36,154 nt of DNA. Source: an uncultured Prevotellaceae bacterium (GTDB taxonomy: Bacteria; Bacteroidota; Bacteroidia; Bacteroidales; Bacteroidaceae). The stretch covers positions 1 through 36,154 of the forward strand of contig CACWMK010000029.1 of the NCBI GenBank assembly GCA_902761905.1, written 5' to 3'. Shown here one piece after another: positions 17,868-26,503 of this stretch. The position numbers were made by a program, and so were the translations under genes. The notes under the pieces were generated by a model. It ran no database searches and had not been told where the DNA came from. It saw nothing but the letters and a program-made list of their open reading frames with translations. Every line of letters begins with the position of its first letter. The first letter of the stretch is position 1.

Positions 17868-19091
17868 GTGAAACAAGACAACGGACTATTTAGGGCGAAC
17901 GGCACCAACTACATGGTGCCGTTCGTATTGATTACCACACTCTTCTTCCTTTGGGGATTTGCCCGTGCCATCCTGGATGTGCTCAACAAGCACTTCCAAA
18001 ACGAGATGCACATCTCTATCACCCAGTCGTCGCTCATACAGGTAACCACCTATATGGGCTACTTCTTGATGGCTATCCCTGCAGGACTGTTTATCAATCG
18101 CTTCGGCTATCGTCGAGGCGTAGTGTTCGGACTGCTGCTCTTTGCCCTAGGCTCATGGCTGTTTGTGCCGTGTACCGAGGCTGGGACATTTGATGCCTAT
18201 CTCTTTGCGCTGTTCATTATAAGCGTAGGATTGGTATTCCTCGAGACGGCAGCCAATCCATACGTAACCGAACTTGGAGGAAAGAATTCTGCATCCAGCC
18301 GCTTGAACCTCTCGCAGTCATTCAACGGTCTTGGCTGTCTGTTTGCCACATTTGCCGTTGGCCAGTTCCTATTCGGTGGTGACGGAAATGTAGAGATACC
18401 ATACGTGATACTTGGTTTTGTGGTACTGGTGATTGCAGGCATTTTCACCCGCGTAGACCTGCCAGAGATAAGGCATAACGACGGACTAGAGGAGAAAGCC
18501 AAATACGGCCGCGAACCACTTATGCGCATCTGGCATCACAAGTTCTTCGTCTACGGTCTCATCGCCCTGCTGGCCTACGAGATAGCCGAGATTTCTATCA
18601 ACAGCTACTTCATTAACTATGTTACAGGCATGGGCTGGATGGACGATCGCACTGCATCAATGGTTCTCACTGGTGCATTGGCATTCTTTATGGTGGGCCG
18701 CTTTGGTGGCAGCTTTATTATGCGATGGATTCCTGCAGAGAAGATGCTTCTTATCTGCGGTTGTGGAAGTGTGGCATGCATAATGCTGGTACTGATGAAT
18801 TTCGGTCGTATTTCGATGATAGGACTGCTGGGCAACTACCTGTTCGAGGCAATTATGTTTCCCACCATCTTCTCGCTGGCCGTTCGCAATCTGGGCTCAC
18901 TCACCAAGAGTGCATCCAGCATCCTTATGATGACACCAGTAGGCGGATGCGGATTCCTGTTGGTAGGCATCATCGCCGACGACACCGATATGGTAGTGCC
19001 TTTCATCATCCCGCTACTCTGCTACATCACCGTAGCCCTTTACGGCTTCGGCCTGACCGTCCATCGCGAAGAGCACGTCGACGAAGATTAA
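17868..19091 (+). CDS. FucP-family sugar:H+ symporter (MFS)
   Basis: 407 residues with about 12 predicted membrane helices. It belongs to the FucP branch of the major facilitator superfamily, which imports L-fucose, glucose, galactose or related sugars with protons. The N-terminal LFFLWGFARAILDVLN carries Asp37 and the FLETAANPYVTELG motif carries Glu126. These correspond to the proton- and substrate-coupling Asp46 and Glu135 of E. coli FucP. The start is GTG at 17868; no ATG is in reach, and a weak AAAAAGGAAA stretch lies before it. It is downstream of aqpZ. No sugar-metabolism gene is nearby, so the substrate cannot be named. Its stop abuts the stop of the convergent PP2C gene with no gap. 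Confidence 0.86.
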   Translation: MKQDNGLFRANGTNYMVPFVLITTLFFLWGFARAILDVLNKHFQNEMHISITQSSLIQVTTYMGYFLMAIPAGLFINRFGYRRGVVFGLLLFALGSWLFVPCTEAGTFDAYLFALFIISVGLVFLETAANPYVTELGGKNSASSRLNLSQSFNGLGCLFATFAVGQFLFGGDGNVEIPYVILGFVVLVIAGIFTRVDLPEIRHNDGLEEKAKYGREPLMRIWHHKFFVYGLIALLAYEIAEISINSYFINYVTGMGWMDDRTASMVLTGALAFFMVGRFGGSFIMRWIPAEKMLLICGCGSVACIMLVLMNFGRISMIGLLGNYLFEAIMFPTIFSLAVRNLGSLTKSASSILMMTPVGGCGFLLVGIIADDTDMVVPFIIPLLCYITVALYGFGLTVHREEHVDED

Positions 19092-21140
19092 TCAACTTAC
19101 TCTCAGACACATCATCGTAAGGTCGTCGTTAGGTTCGGCATCCTTACGATGATTTTCTACCTCTGCTTTCAGCGATTCGATTACCTGCTGTGCACTATCA
19201 AAGTGGGTATCACGCAGTATGCCCAGCAAACGTTCGTCGCCAAACTGTTCTTGCTGTGGGTTCTCGGCCTCGTTCAGTCCGTCGGTATAGATAAACAAAG
19301 CACGACCCTTTACTGTTTCTATCTCCTCGCCTTCGTACTCAAAGCCTGGGAATAGTCCGATAGGCAAATTAGGCTGCATCTCAAGGAAGTCGCCCTGATT
19401 TTCGCCTCCACCTATGATTGGTGGATTATGTCCTGCGTTGCAGAAGTCTAGATGTCCAGTTTGCATATCAAGCAATCCCAACCAGAATGTCACAAACATA
19501 CCATTCTCGTTGTCGTCGCCCGATAGCGCATCGTTCATGCTTGTGCATATCTCTGCCGGCATCATACCCTGTTTGGCCAGAGTCAGGAATAGTCGAGTGG
19601 CTTGGGCCATAAACAGCGATGCAGGTACGCCCTTACCCGATACGTCGCCGAGAGCGAAGTAGAGTTTGTCGCCCTGTATCAGATAACCATACAGGTCGCC
19701 ACCAACCTCCTTAGCAGGTGTCATCGATGCAAACATATCCAGGCCCTCGCGCTGTGGAAACTCGTGCGGCACCATGCTCATCTGGATATCACGTGCAATT
19801 CGCAGTTCGCTCTCTATGCGCTCCTGTGCAGCCTTCATATCGGCCAACTTCTTTGCAGCACGCTTGCGAATCAGTGTGTAGATGATGAAGAACACGGTAA
19901 GTAGTACGATAGCTATAATAAGTCCTATCACTCGCTGCTGTGTCAGCTCTATCTGCTGCTGCGCTATCTCGGCATCCTTCTCCTTTGTTTCGTAGAGTGC
20001 AGCCATCTCTGCTGACTGATCCTTCAGATGATGGTCTCGCACGCTGTCCACCAGATTGGCCATCATGCGCCCAATCTCCATTGCATCTGCATTACGACCG
20101 GCATTCTCGTACACACGAAAACTCAGTCCCAATTCACACAGATTGTGCAACGTAGGTTCAACCTTCATCGACTTGTAATGATAGTCGGTTATGTCGTGCA
20201 GCAATTCTGCGGCCTTATCCCACTGCTTGGAGTAATAATAATAGTTAAATCTGTCAATAATAGTCTCAGGAGCCTTTGCAAAATCAGTAGAAAGAAAGGC
20301 ATCATAAGCCTCTTTAGCTTCTTTCAGTTTACCAATTGATCCCAGATACTCGGCTCTGATTGCGGTTGTCCTTCCAATAAAAGTTTGTATTCTATGCGCA
20401 TATTTCCCCTCTGTATCCAACTTTTTCTGAATACTGATAGCTTCTTCTGTACGGTCGAGCCATGTCGGAAGCCCCTCAGGCAAGAGGATCAGATAGTCGG
20501 CAAGTGCATTGGCACACAACATGGTTAACAAATCTGCCGAGGCTGGGGTATTAGATTTTATCACATAGTTTTTAAGTCCTTCATAGGCTTTCTGCATAAT
20601 TCTTTCGCACTCGTCATAGTTATGCAAGCGCAGGTTAGCCATACCAATTCCCGACAACAGGCTCCATTTTATTTTCTCCAATTCTGGGGCATCCTCGGTC
20701 AGTATCCGATTGTATGCATCGGTAGCTACTCTTAATGACTGTTCTATGTTGTCTCTACTGTGTAACGAATTAAACAGCGAATAGGCTACTTGATAATAGC
20801 CATAAGGCCACATCTTATGTAAATTCTCATTAAGAGCCCTATTGAGGTATTTTTCGCTCTCTTTTCTTTGAGTGATATTGACATATACCATACCTCGTGC
20901 CATATCGATCACCTCGATGGGGTAGTTGCCTGCCCGTTCCGCGGAATCAACGAGCTCTAAAGCACTTTGAGGGGCACTTTGTGTCATGCCTACAACCTTC
21001 TGCAACAATTCGGCATAACTCTTGGTATCCAAGTTTTGCTGCTTAGCTTCCTGTTTGGCGCAGCCTGTCATGGCCGCACTTATCACTATAGCCGCCACAA
21101 CGGCCATCAGATTACGGGTGATAGAATAGTTCTTGCGCAT
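19092..21140 (-). CDS. Membrane-anchored TPR / SpoIIE-RsbU type PP2C phosphatase
   Basis: 682 residues. The N-terminus has a lipoprotein-like or signal-anchor sequence ending ISAAMTGCAK. Residues about 35-390 are helical and TPR-like. A single strong membrane helix (VIGLIIAIVLLTVFFIIYTLI) lies at about 398-418. A coiled linker (ERIESELRIARDIQMSMVP) leads to the catalytic domain at about 450-682. That domain shows the SpoIIE/RsbU metal-binding motifs VGGDLYGY, LGDVSGKGVPASLFMA, CNAGHNPP, FIYTDGLNEAENP and ending PNDDLTMM. Such proteins dephosphorylate anti-sigma-antagonist-type phosphoproteins in response to a signal sensed by the other domain. No kinase or antagonist gene is adjacent, so the target is unknown. 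It has its own promoter. Confidence 0.9.
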   Translation of the reverse strand: MRKNYSITRNLMAVVAAIVISAAMTGCAKQEAKQQNLDTKSYAELLQKVVGMTQSAPQSALELVDSAERAGNYPIEVIDMARGMVYVNITQRKESEKYLNRALNENLHKMWPYGYYQVAYSLFNSLHSRDNIEQSLRVATDAYNRILTEDAPELEKIKWSLLSGIGMANLRLHNYDECERIMQKAYEGLKNYVIKSNTPASADLLTMLCANALADYLILLPEGLPTWLDRTEEAISIQKKLDTEGKYAHRIQTFIGRTTAIRAEYLGSIGKLKEAKEAYDAFLSTDFAKAPETIIDRFNYYYYSKQWDKAAELLHDITDYHYKSMKVEPTLHNLCELGLSFRVYENAGRNADAMEIGRMMANLVDSVRDHHLKDQSAEMAALYETKEKDAEIAQQQIELTQQRVIGLIIAIVLLTVFFIIYTLIRKRAAKKLADMKAAQERIESELRIARDIQMSMVPHEFPQREGLDMFASMTPAKEVGGDLYGYLIQGDKLYFALGDVSGKGVPASLFMAQATRLFLTLAKQGMMPAEICTSMNDALSGDDNENGMFVTFWLGLLDMQTGHLDFCNAGHNPPIIGGGENQGDFLEMQPNLPIGLFPGFEYEGEEIETVKGRALFIYTDGLNEAENPQQEQFGDERLLGILRDTHFDSAQQVIESLKAEVENHRKDAEPNDDLTMMCLRVS

Positions 21141-21164
21141 ATCATCTTAGGTTTCTTTTTGCTG

Positions 21165-21196
21165 CAAAGATACAAATAAGTAAGAAAAAAACCAAA
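21165..21196 (-). promoter_or_regulatory. Promoter of the TPR-PP2C phosphatase gene
   Basis: Minus-strand TTTG (21193-21196), a 20-bp spacer and TATCTTTG (21165-21172), a full consensus match, 25 bp before the ATG. Confidence 0.85.
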
Positions 21197-21219
21197 GAAA
21201 AACGGATTTTTAAATGGTT

Positions 21220-21252
21220 ATTGTTGTTTTACGGTATTAATTTGTATTTTTG
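21220..21252 (+). promoter_or_regulatory. Promoter of the HAD hydrolase gene
   Basis: ATTG (21220-21223), a 21-bp spacer and TATTTTTG (21245-21252). The -33 box has one mismatch and the -7 box matches. It ends 21 bp before the chosen ATG. Confidence 0.65.
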
Positions 21253-21273
21253 CAATCAAAATTCATTCATAAC

Positions 21274-21921
21274 ATGGCAAATCAATTAATCAGGAACATT
21301 GCATTCGATTTGGGCGGCGTGGTTATAGCCTTAAGCTACGAACAGGCAGTCAAGCGATTCGAAGAGATCGGACTAAGTGATGCACGGAAGCATCTTGACG
21401 CTTTTTGCCAGCAAGGTATCTTCGGAGATTTAGAAAAAGGTATAATTACACCTGAGCAATTCCGTACAGAGATAAGCCGTCTCGTGGGGCGAGAACTATC
21501 TCACGATGAGTGTAGATATGCCTGGCATGGTTATGTAGAAGCCGTGCCACAACGTAATCTGCAGATGCTGCTGAAATTACGCCAACTTGGCTACAAGGTA
21601 TGTCTGCTGTCAAACACCAATCCCTATATGATGCAATGGGCCATGAGCAACGAGTTTGATGGCAACGGTCACTCCATTGAATACTACTTCGACCACCTCT
21701 ATCTCAGCTACCAATGCAAGCAGATGAAACCATCGCCCGAAATATTCAGGATGATGCTCGAAGGCCAGCAATCCTCAGCCGAAGAAACCATCTTCATCGA
21801 TGACGGCCAAAAGAACATCGAAGCAGCAAAAGCCCTAGGCATTCAGACGCTCTTCCCTAAAAACAATGAGGACTGGACAGACCCACTTGCCAAACTATTG
21901 GGCATAAGCCTCATTGCGTAA
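21274..21921 (+). CDS. HAD-superfamily hydrolase, subfamily IA (YihX-like)
   Basis: 215 residues from ATG 21274; a TTG further upstream lies inside the promoter -7 box and is rejected. Motif I is FDLGGVV with the nucleophile Asp12; the second acid is Gly, as in the YihX group of sugar-phosphate phosphatases. Motif II is LLSNTN, motif III is the lysine in QMKPSPEIF, and motif IV is FIDDGQKNIEAAKALG. A cap domain fills residues about 20-85. A soluble phosphatase for a sugar phosphate or similar metabolite is likely; the substrate cannot be read from sequence. Its 3' end overlaps the convergent transglutaminase gene by 11 bp. Confidence 0.88.
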   Translation: MANQLIRNIAFDLGGVVIALSYEQAVKRFEEIGLSDARKHLDAFCQQGIFGDLEKGIITPEQFRTEISRLVGRELSHDECRYAWHGYVEAVPQRNLQMLLKLRQLGYKVCLLSNTNPYMMQWAMSNEFDGNGHSIEYYFDHLYLSYQCKQMKPSPEIFRMMLEGQQSSAEETIFIDDGQKNIEAAKALGIQTLFPKNNEDWTDPLAKLLGISLIA

Positions 21922-22933
21922 CCACCACATGCGTTGTGACAGGCTTGTCGATGAGCAAGGTCTCACCATTCAGCCTTTGACTTTGCTTAGTGGTTACTTT
22001 GCAATTGCCCGAATACCAATATTGATTGCAATAATGGAACCAATAAGTAGGCAATCCTTTGATAATGTCGTAGCCGAAGTCCTGCATTACGATGATGTTG
22101 GAACCGTTGTAGTAGCCAAAGTAATCCTCATCGGGACAAGCGTTCTTCATCTGTGTGTCAAAGGGAATCCACCCGTAGCCCTCCAGATAGAAATCGCCCC
22201 ACGCATGATATTCTCCAATTAGTCGTACGCAGACGTTATGGCGCGAGGGGATACCCTTATAGCGTAGCAGGCTGACAGTAAGAGTGGTAAAGTCGCCACA
22301 TTCCCCACCGCCATCTTCTAGAATCTTGTCTAGCGTGCGCCATGGGCCATGGATATAGCGAAAGTGGCTGGCCACATACTCATAGCAGCGGCGAGCATAG
22401 TCGAGCACATTAGCCGATTGTGCCCAAATGCTGTCGCCTGTATGCACCACGAATGGATGGCGGGTCATTACATATTCGCCCCTGTCGCCCAGATATTTCC
22501 TGTACGGCTCGCTGTTGGGGTTGTATGGACGTATGTCTGTGATTTTCGACACATCCACCTTCACAATAATGGGCTGAACATCAAAGGTATAAGAATGAAC
22601 GTACTGCTGGCCGGCGAAATCCCTGGTATCTACGCACAACACGTGGTTTCCGTACTTATTCTCTACAATGACTTGCCCGTCGGAACATGACAGATTGGAT
22701 ATTATCTGATACTCGTTGGTTCTTGGTACGGGAAACAGATTAACGAAACGTGTTAACTGCCCGTCGCCCTCCTTAGTAAACGTCACCTGATTTGTATAAT
22801 TAAATGCCTTGTCGGCATAGCGTATCTGCTTGAACGCATCATTTACAGGTTCCTGCGCCCCGCCTTTCATTGCAGCGACGGCTAGGATGATTGATAGGAT
22901 GTATTTCTTACTTATTCCTCTTGCCATTATCAT
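21911..22933 (-). CDS. Secreted transglutaminase-like protein
   Basis: 340 residues with an N-terminal signal peptide (cleavage near KGGAQ-E). The transglutaminase/papain-like core holds a full triad: Cys212 in GGGECGDFTTL, His243 in GEYHAWGDF and Asp259 in GWIPFD. In bacteria such domains are often proteases or peptide-bond hydrolases rather than crosslinkers. Residues 30-160 form a beta-rich N-terminal domain of unknown function. The start overlaps the stop of the Sel1 gene (ATGA at 22930-22933), so the two are one operon and probably act together in the periplasm. A second ATG two codons on is possible. Confidence 0.85.
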   Translation of the reverse strand: MIMARGISKKYILSIILAVAAMKGGAQEPVNDAFKQIRYADKAFNYTNQVTFTKEGDGQLTRFVNLFPVPRTNEYQIISNLSCSDGQVIVENKYGNHVLCVDTRDFAGQQYVHSYTFDVQPIIVKVDVSKITDIRPYNPNSEPYRKYLGDRGEYVMTRHPFVVHTGDSIWAQSANVLDYARRCYEYVASHFRYIHGPWRTLDKILEDGGGECGDFTTLTVSLLRYKGIPSRHNVCVRLIGEYHAWGDFYLEGYGWIPFDTQMKNACPDEDYFGYYNGSNIIVMQDFGYDIIKGLPTYWFHYCNQYWYSGNCKVTTKQSQRLNGETLLIDKPVTTHVVVTQ

Positions 22934-24744
22934 TTGCCTGCTTTCTCTGTGGGTTTAAACTCTGTGGTGTTGTTTACTGCGTGGTGTATGATGCTACCTC
23001 CCAATGCTGTACTCAAGATGTAACTATCTTCTAGTTCTCCTCTGTACAATAGGAAATTGCATACATCAGTGGGTGTGATGTAAGGATTATCCGCAAGATG
23101 ACTATGCATCACTGATACGACTCTATTTCCATCGTCATCAACCGTTTTGACTGCTATCAACGATTGATGATATTTACGAAAGCACAAAGGATTGCCGTTA
23201 TTATCAAAATCGATGGAATAGTCGTTACCAAATGGAATAGTATTGGGCTGTACTGTGCCCTGAAGTACATAGAGACGAATTAAATTGTCATTGATTCGCA
23301 CAAAGTCAAAATTGGGATTACCCAGTTCTTTGTTGTATTTGATTTGGTCGCCATACTTTTCTAAGCCATTATCTAGCATGGTATGTTTCAGTTTGATCTG
23401 AACCTGCTCTTCTTCAGTTAATGGACGTATGTCGTATGAGAGGCTGTTTGCGCCACTCCTTGTGTCTAATTTTATCTCAAACACACAGTTTTTATTGTCC
23501 TTGTCGTAGAAGATGGCACTCCAGGTGTTGGCAGTTGGTTGCCAGATAAGGTTTCCACCTAAATCTTCATGGCGATAGCGTGCATAAACAGAATCGGTAG
23601 ATACCCAGTTGAGGCGTTCGGCAGTATAGAGCACAGCACCTTCGGCGCAGATACTATCGTTAATAGCCTGAATAACTTCTGGATCAGTTTTCGCATTATC
23701 TTTCTTTGACAGTTTCTTTTTTACATACTCCACAAAACCTTGCTCTGTGGCTTTACCATTGAATGGACCGTAGTTGAGATGCGACAAACTGCTGCTCACC
23801 CCACAGAACATCCATTGTTTTTTGTCACTGACCTTATCGCCGATACCATTGGTAAGTTCGAGTGTGAAGTAGCGCACCGTGTGCTGGTTGCGATCTATGA
23901 CCGCAGCCACATATCTGCAAAGCGGCATCTTCTCGGGTTCAGGCATTCTATAAACGATTATGTCGATATTATTGGGTTTAGAATATACCTGTGCAGATAT
24001 AGCAGGCCAATCCCACTCGTAGTGGCTGATAAACATACTGCCTAAATGCAACTGCCATGCAGTAATATCTGTAAGTAGTGCATCTTCCACATTACCCTTT
24101 TCCCACTCAAAAAGCATGCTGGGTATCCATCGAAACTGAAATTCATAGGCCGTCATGGTATCGCCACGCTCTATGATGTCACAATATTGAGAGACTTGTG
24201 TGCCTAGTTCTTCATCCACCTTAAGACTATCTAGGATTAGTTTAGCCTTGGTTCTGTCGGGCTCTGCCCCCCATCCATTAAAATAGTATTTAGCCAGCGA
24301 TAACTTTGCTATTGGATAGCTCTGTGCAGATTTTGAAATCCAGTTAAAGGCTTTTTTCAGATCGCGTTCAACAACTATGCCATCCTCAAAGAATAGCCCC
24401 GTTTTAAGTTGTGCCACAACGTTTCCCTGCTCGGCCGAACGCTTAAACCAGTTAAACGATTCGCTCAGATTTCTTTCTACACCGATGCCATCTTCGTAGC
24501 ACATGCCAAGCATCAACTGGCCGTAGCGGTTGCCTTTCTCAGCTGCATCACGTATCATTGAGTAAGCCTTAGCTTGATTTTTCTCTACCCTTTTGCCTGT
24601 GATATATTCTGTGGCCAGATCAACCTGTATATTAAGATTGCCCTGCGCCATTGAGTCCTCCATTTCCTTAATCGTAAGTTCCTTTTGGCCGTAGGAGAAC
24701 TGTGCGATAACGCACGCCAGAAGAAATACAAATAGTCTATTCAT
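22930..24744 (-). CDS. Secreted Sel1-repeat protein with a large uncharacterised C-terminal region
   Basis: 604 residues. A clear signal peptide ends SYG-Q at about residue 19. About four Sel1-like (TPR-related) repeats cover residues 38-180, with hallmarks such as AYSMIRDAAEKGNRYGQLMLGMCY and FNWFKRSAEQGNVVAQL shared between copies. The remaining 400 residues match nothing I recognise. They contain beta-rich segments such as the one around FFDNNG-like SIDFDNNGNPLCFRKYH. Sel1 proteins act as scaffolds in envelope and signalling complexes. It is translationally coupled to the transglutaminase-like gene. It is transcribed from the most diverged copy of the local promoter cassette. Confidence 0.85.
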   Translation of the reverse strand: MNRLFVFLLACVIAQFSYGQKELTIKEMEDSMAQGNLNIQVDLATEYITGKRVEKNQAKAYSMIRDAAEKGNRYGQLMLGMCYEDGIGVERNLSESFNWFKRSAEQGNVVAQLKTGLFFEDGIVVERDLKKAFNWISKSAQSYPIAKLSLAKYYFNGWGAEPDRTKAKLILDSLKVDEELGTQVSQYCDIIERGDTMTAYEFQFRWIPSMLFEWEKGNVEDALLTDITAWQLHLGSMFISHYEWDWPAISAQVYSKPNNIDIIVYRMPEPEKMPLCRYVAAVIDRNQHTVRYFTLELTNGIGDKVSDKKQWMFCGVSSSLSHLNYGPFNGKATEQGFVEYVKKKLSKKDNAKTDPEVIQAINDSICAEGAVLYTAERLNWVSTDSVYARYRHEDLGGNLIWQPTANTWSAIFYDKDNKNCVFEIKLDTRSGANSLSYDIRPLTEEEQVQIKLKHTMLDNGLEKYGDQIKYNKELGNPNFDFVRINDNLIRLYVLQGTVQPNTIPFGNDYSIDFDNNGNPLCFRKYHQSLIAVKTVDDDGNRVVSVMHSHLADNPYITPTDVCNFLLYRGELEDSYILSTALGGSIIHHAVNNTTEFKPTEKAGK

Positions 24745-24770
24745 ACTGTTATAGGTTTATTATAAGTTCT

Positions 24771-25154
24771 TTATATAATCGCTGACAAAGGTACGCACAA
24801 ATCTTCATTCCGCCAAGTGGGAATCATGGGGACGGTTCTAGTGATCATTCCACGTTTAGAGTTCACACGATAACCAACAGAGATGAGCATGTCCAAATTG
24901 AAATATGGAATGTTTCGTTTTACAGTTCTTTTTCCCTCAATCTGAACTTGTGCAATTTTTGCACATGTTGACTCTCTGTCTAATTCTTCTACTTTGTAGA
25001 TATTGTTGATGTGGCGCACTATAGAGGTTCGGTCGGTTTGGAATAACTCAGCCATCTGAGCCTGAGTGAGCCAAACTGTTTCATTCTCCAAACGAACATC
25101 AATCTGTGTTTGTCCGTCCTCTGTCTGATAGATTACAATCTGATCCTGTTTCAT
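24771..25154 (-). pseudogene. RhuM-family virulence protein, 3'-truncated remnant
   Basis: An open frame of 127 codons. The first 100 or so match the N-terminus of the RhuM family: an IVIYQTEDGQTQIDVRLE start, a helix-turn-helix-like TVWLTQAQMAELF segment, then the conserved IPYFNLDMLISVGYRVNSKRG. In intact RhuM proteins (about 300 residues or more) that stretch leads into a TxFRxWA segment. Here it breaks off after NSKRG. The last 14 or so codons (from TWRNEDLC onward) are simply the promoter cassette of the Sel1 operon read as protein. The gene is therefore a remnant. Its own start is a good ATG with a complete promoter cassette. RhuM genes are common on genomic islands and near toxin-antitoxin systems. 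Confidence 0.85.
24786..24817 (-). promoter_or_regulatory. Promoter cassette copy 1 (Sel1-transglutaminase operon)
   Basis: Minus-strand TACCTTTG at 24786-24793 and the following GCGGAATGAAGATTTGTG-type spacer match the local cassette. The -33 box reads CTTG (24814-24817) instead of TTTG, at the correct 20-bp spacing. The AT-rich outer half found in other copies is missing here; the likeness stops at the point where the RhuM fragment begins. Confidence 0.7.
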
Positions 25155-25179
25155 AATTGATTAATTCTAATGCATTCTG

Positions 25180-25211
25180 CAAAGGTAAATACTTATTTCC
25201 ATTCCGCCAAA
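25180..25211 (-). promoter_or_regulatory. Promoter cassette copy 2 (upstream of the RhuM remnant)
   Basis: TTTG (25208-25211), a 20-bp spacer and TACCTTTG (25180-25187) on the minus strand. The spacer differs from the other copies around its middle (GGAAATAAGTAT), but the outer part (CGCATAATTATTTGGCGGAA) is the same. The cassette begins directly after the serpin stop codon. Confidence 0.85.
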
Positions 25212-25226
25212 TAATTATGCGAGAAA

Positions 25227-26384
25227 TTATAACTTACCTCCACGATATACCCCTGCAAAGCAGATTGAGCCAAAGCCGTCGCGGATGAAATAGACGAATG
25301 GACGATTGGCGCGAAAAACGACTTTATCAGGATTGGATGACTCTCCTACAGTAATTAGTGCTGAGGTAGTCACTGCCTCTACGTGAGTACCTTCTTCGTC
25401 TAGATCGAACTCTATATCCTGCTTAATATTATCTAGCGCAATAGGCTCATCGTCAATCAAACTAAAGTTGGCATTGTCAGTAAAGATAGCTGCTAGCCCC
25501 ATAGTTTTAAGAGCAGGATTAAAGTCTATCTGTGATTTTGATCTGAACTTGGGGAAGCTGACTTCAATTTCCCCACACTTCATAAGAGAATTAATACTGT
25601 TATTGTATTTTTCCATCGTCAGCCCATTCAGTACATCTTCCACAGTTCTGTCCTCATAAGGCAATAGCACATCCATGCAGAAAGAACCTATATAAGGCAT
25701 GCTGAGCAAGGAATAATCAGTAGACTGGGTATACATGAGATGCTCCTGTTTGTCAGATAAGTACATCATGTCTACAATCGTAAATTTTTCCTTAGAAACA
25801 TAGAAGGTGTCGGGCTTAGTGTGGTCAGTCCAGAAACCTTCTGTCCATGCGCCATTGAATATCAGAGTGTTTACAAGTTCTGCAGCTCTGCTTCTGAAGC
25901 CCTCTACTGGTTGGCATTTGGCAGAATAATCGCGAATTATAGTTTGAAGAAAGCCAGGTTCTATTTCGTGCTTATTATTATAACGAAACAGATTAGATGT
26001 ATTTAGCGATGCTTTATTAGCTCCAGTCTTTTTATCGATTCCACCCATACAATGTGTGGTCATCATCATACTACTAACGGCATTCACATCAGATAGTTGG
26101 AAACTATCCAGCCCTAGAGTCTGCTGTATCAACTGCTTAGTCTCACCATCGGCTCCATTGCTCAAAATCTCGAGAGAATATACTATCCCAAGCGGCGAAA
26201 ACATGATATTCTCATCTTCGTTTTGAGTAGCTAGTTGTTTTAGCAGTTTGATTGAGAAATCATTAGTGGCCCTAATTACTCCGTCTCTTGGAACCTCATG
26301 ATGAGAACCCTCGGAACATGCTACTACGAAAGCAAGCAAAGCTAAAAGTCCCAACACCTTATAAATTGATTTACCTCTTGACAT
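25227..26384 (-). CDS. Serpin-family lipoprotein
   Basis: 385 residues. The signal peptide ends LLALLAFVVAC, a lipobox, so the protein is probably lipid-anchored in the outer membrane or periplasm. The serpin fold is clear: NIMFSPLGIVYSLEILSNGA near the N-terminus, LVNTLIFNGAWTEGFW in the middle, EVSFPKFRSKSQIDF, and the terminal FRANRPFVYFIRDGFGSICFAGVY. The reactive-loop hinge reads EEGTHVEAVTTS, where inhibitory serpins usually have a run of small residues after GT (EAAAA). This could weaken loop insertion. Serpins inhibit serine or cysteine proteases as suicide substrates. In gut and oral Bacteroidota such lipoproteins (miropin of Tannerella is the known case) protect against host or rival proteases. 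It has its own promoter cassette. Confidence 0.92.
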   Translation of the reverse strand: MSRGKSIYKVLGLLALLAFVVACSEGSHHEVPRDGVIRATNDFSIKLLKQLATQNEDENIMFSPLGIVYSLEILSNGADGETKQLIQQTLGLDSFQLSDVNAVSSMMMTTHCMGGIDKKTGANKASLNTSNLFRYNNKHEIEPGFLQTIIRDYSAKCQPVEGFRSRAAELVNTLIFNGAWTEGFWTDHTKPDTFYVSKEKFTIVDMMYLSDKQEHLMYTQSTDYSLLSMPYIGSFCMDVLLPYEDRTVEDVLNGLTMEKYNNSINSLMKCGEIEVSFPKFRSKSQIDFNPALKTMGLAAIFTDNANFSLIDDEPIALDNIKQDIEFDLDEEGTHVEAVTTSALITVGESSNPDKVVFRANRPFVYFIRDGFGSICFAGVYRGGKL

Positions 26385-26415
26385 ACCATTCTGCTTGGTT
26401 TATTATTTCCATCGA

Positions 26416-26447
26416 CAAAGGTACACACAAATCTTCATTCCGCCAAA
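26416..26447 (-). promoter_or_regulatory. Promoter cassette copy 3 (serpin)
   Basis: TTTG (26444-26447), a 20-bp spacer and TACCTTTG (26416-26423) on the minus strand. Here the inverted repeat flanking the -33 box is perfect: TTCCGC (26438-26443) and GCGGAA (26455-26460) around an 11-bp centre. It lies 32 bp before the serpin ATG. Confidence 0.88.
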
Positions 26448-26503
26448 TATTTATGCGGAAATCAAGCCTTTTGTATCAACCTTTCAACAATTCATCGGGT
26501 CAA

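Noticed and set aside
24820-24855. An insertion sequence end at the RhuM break.
   Set aside because: Only a short imperfect palindrome is visible; there is no transposase, no matching second end and no target duplication.
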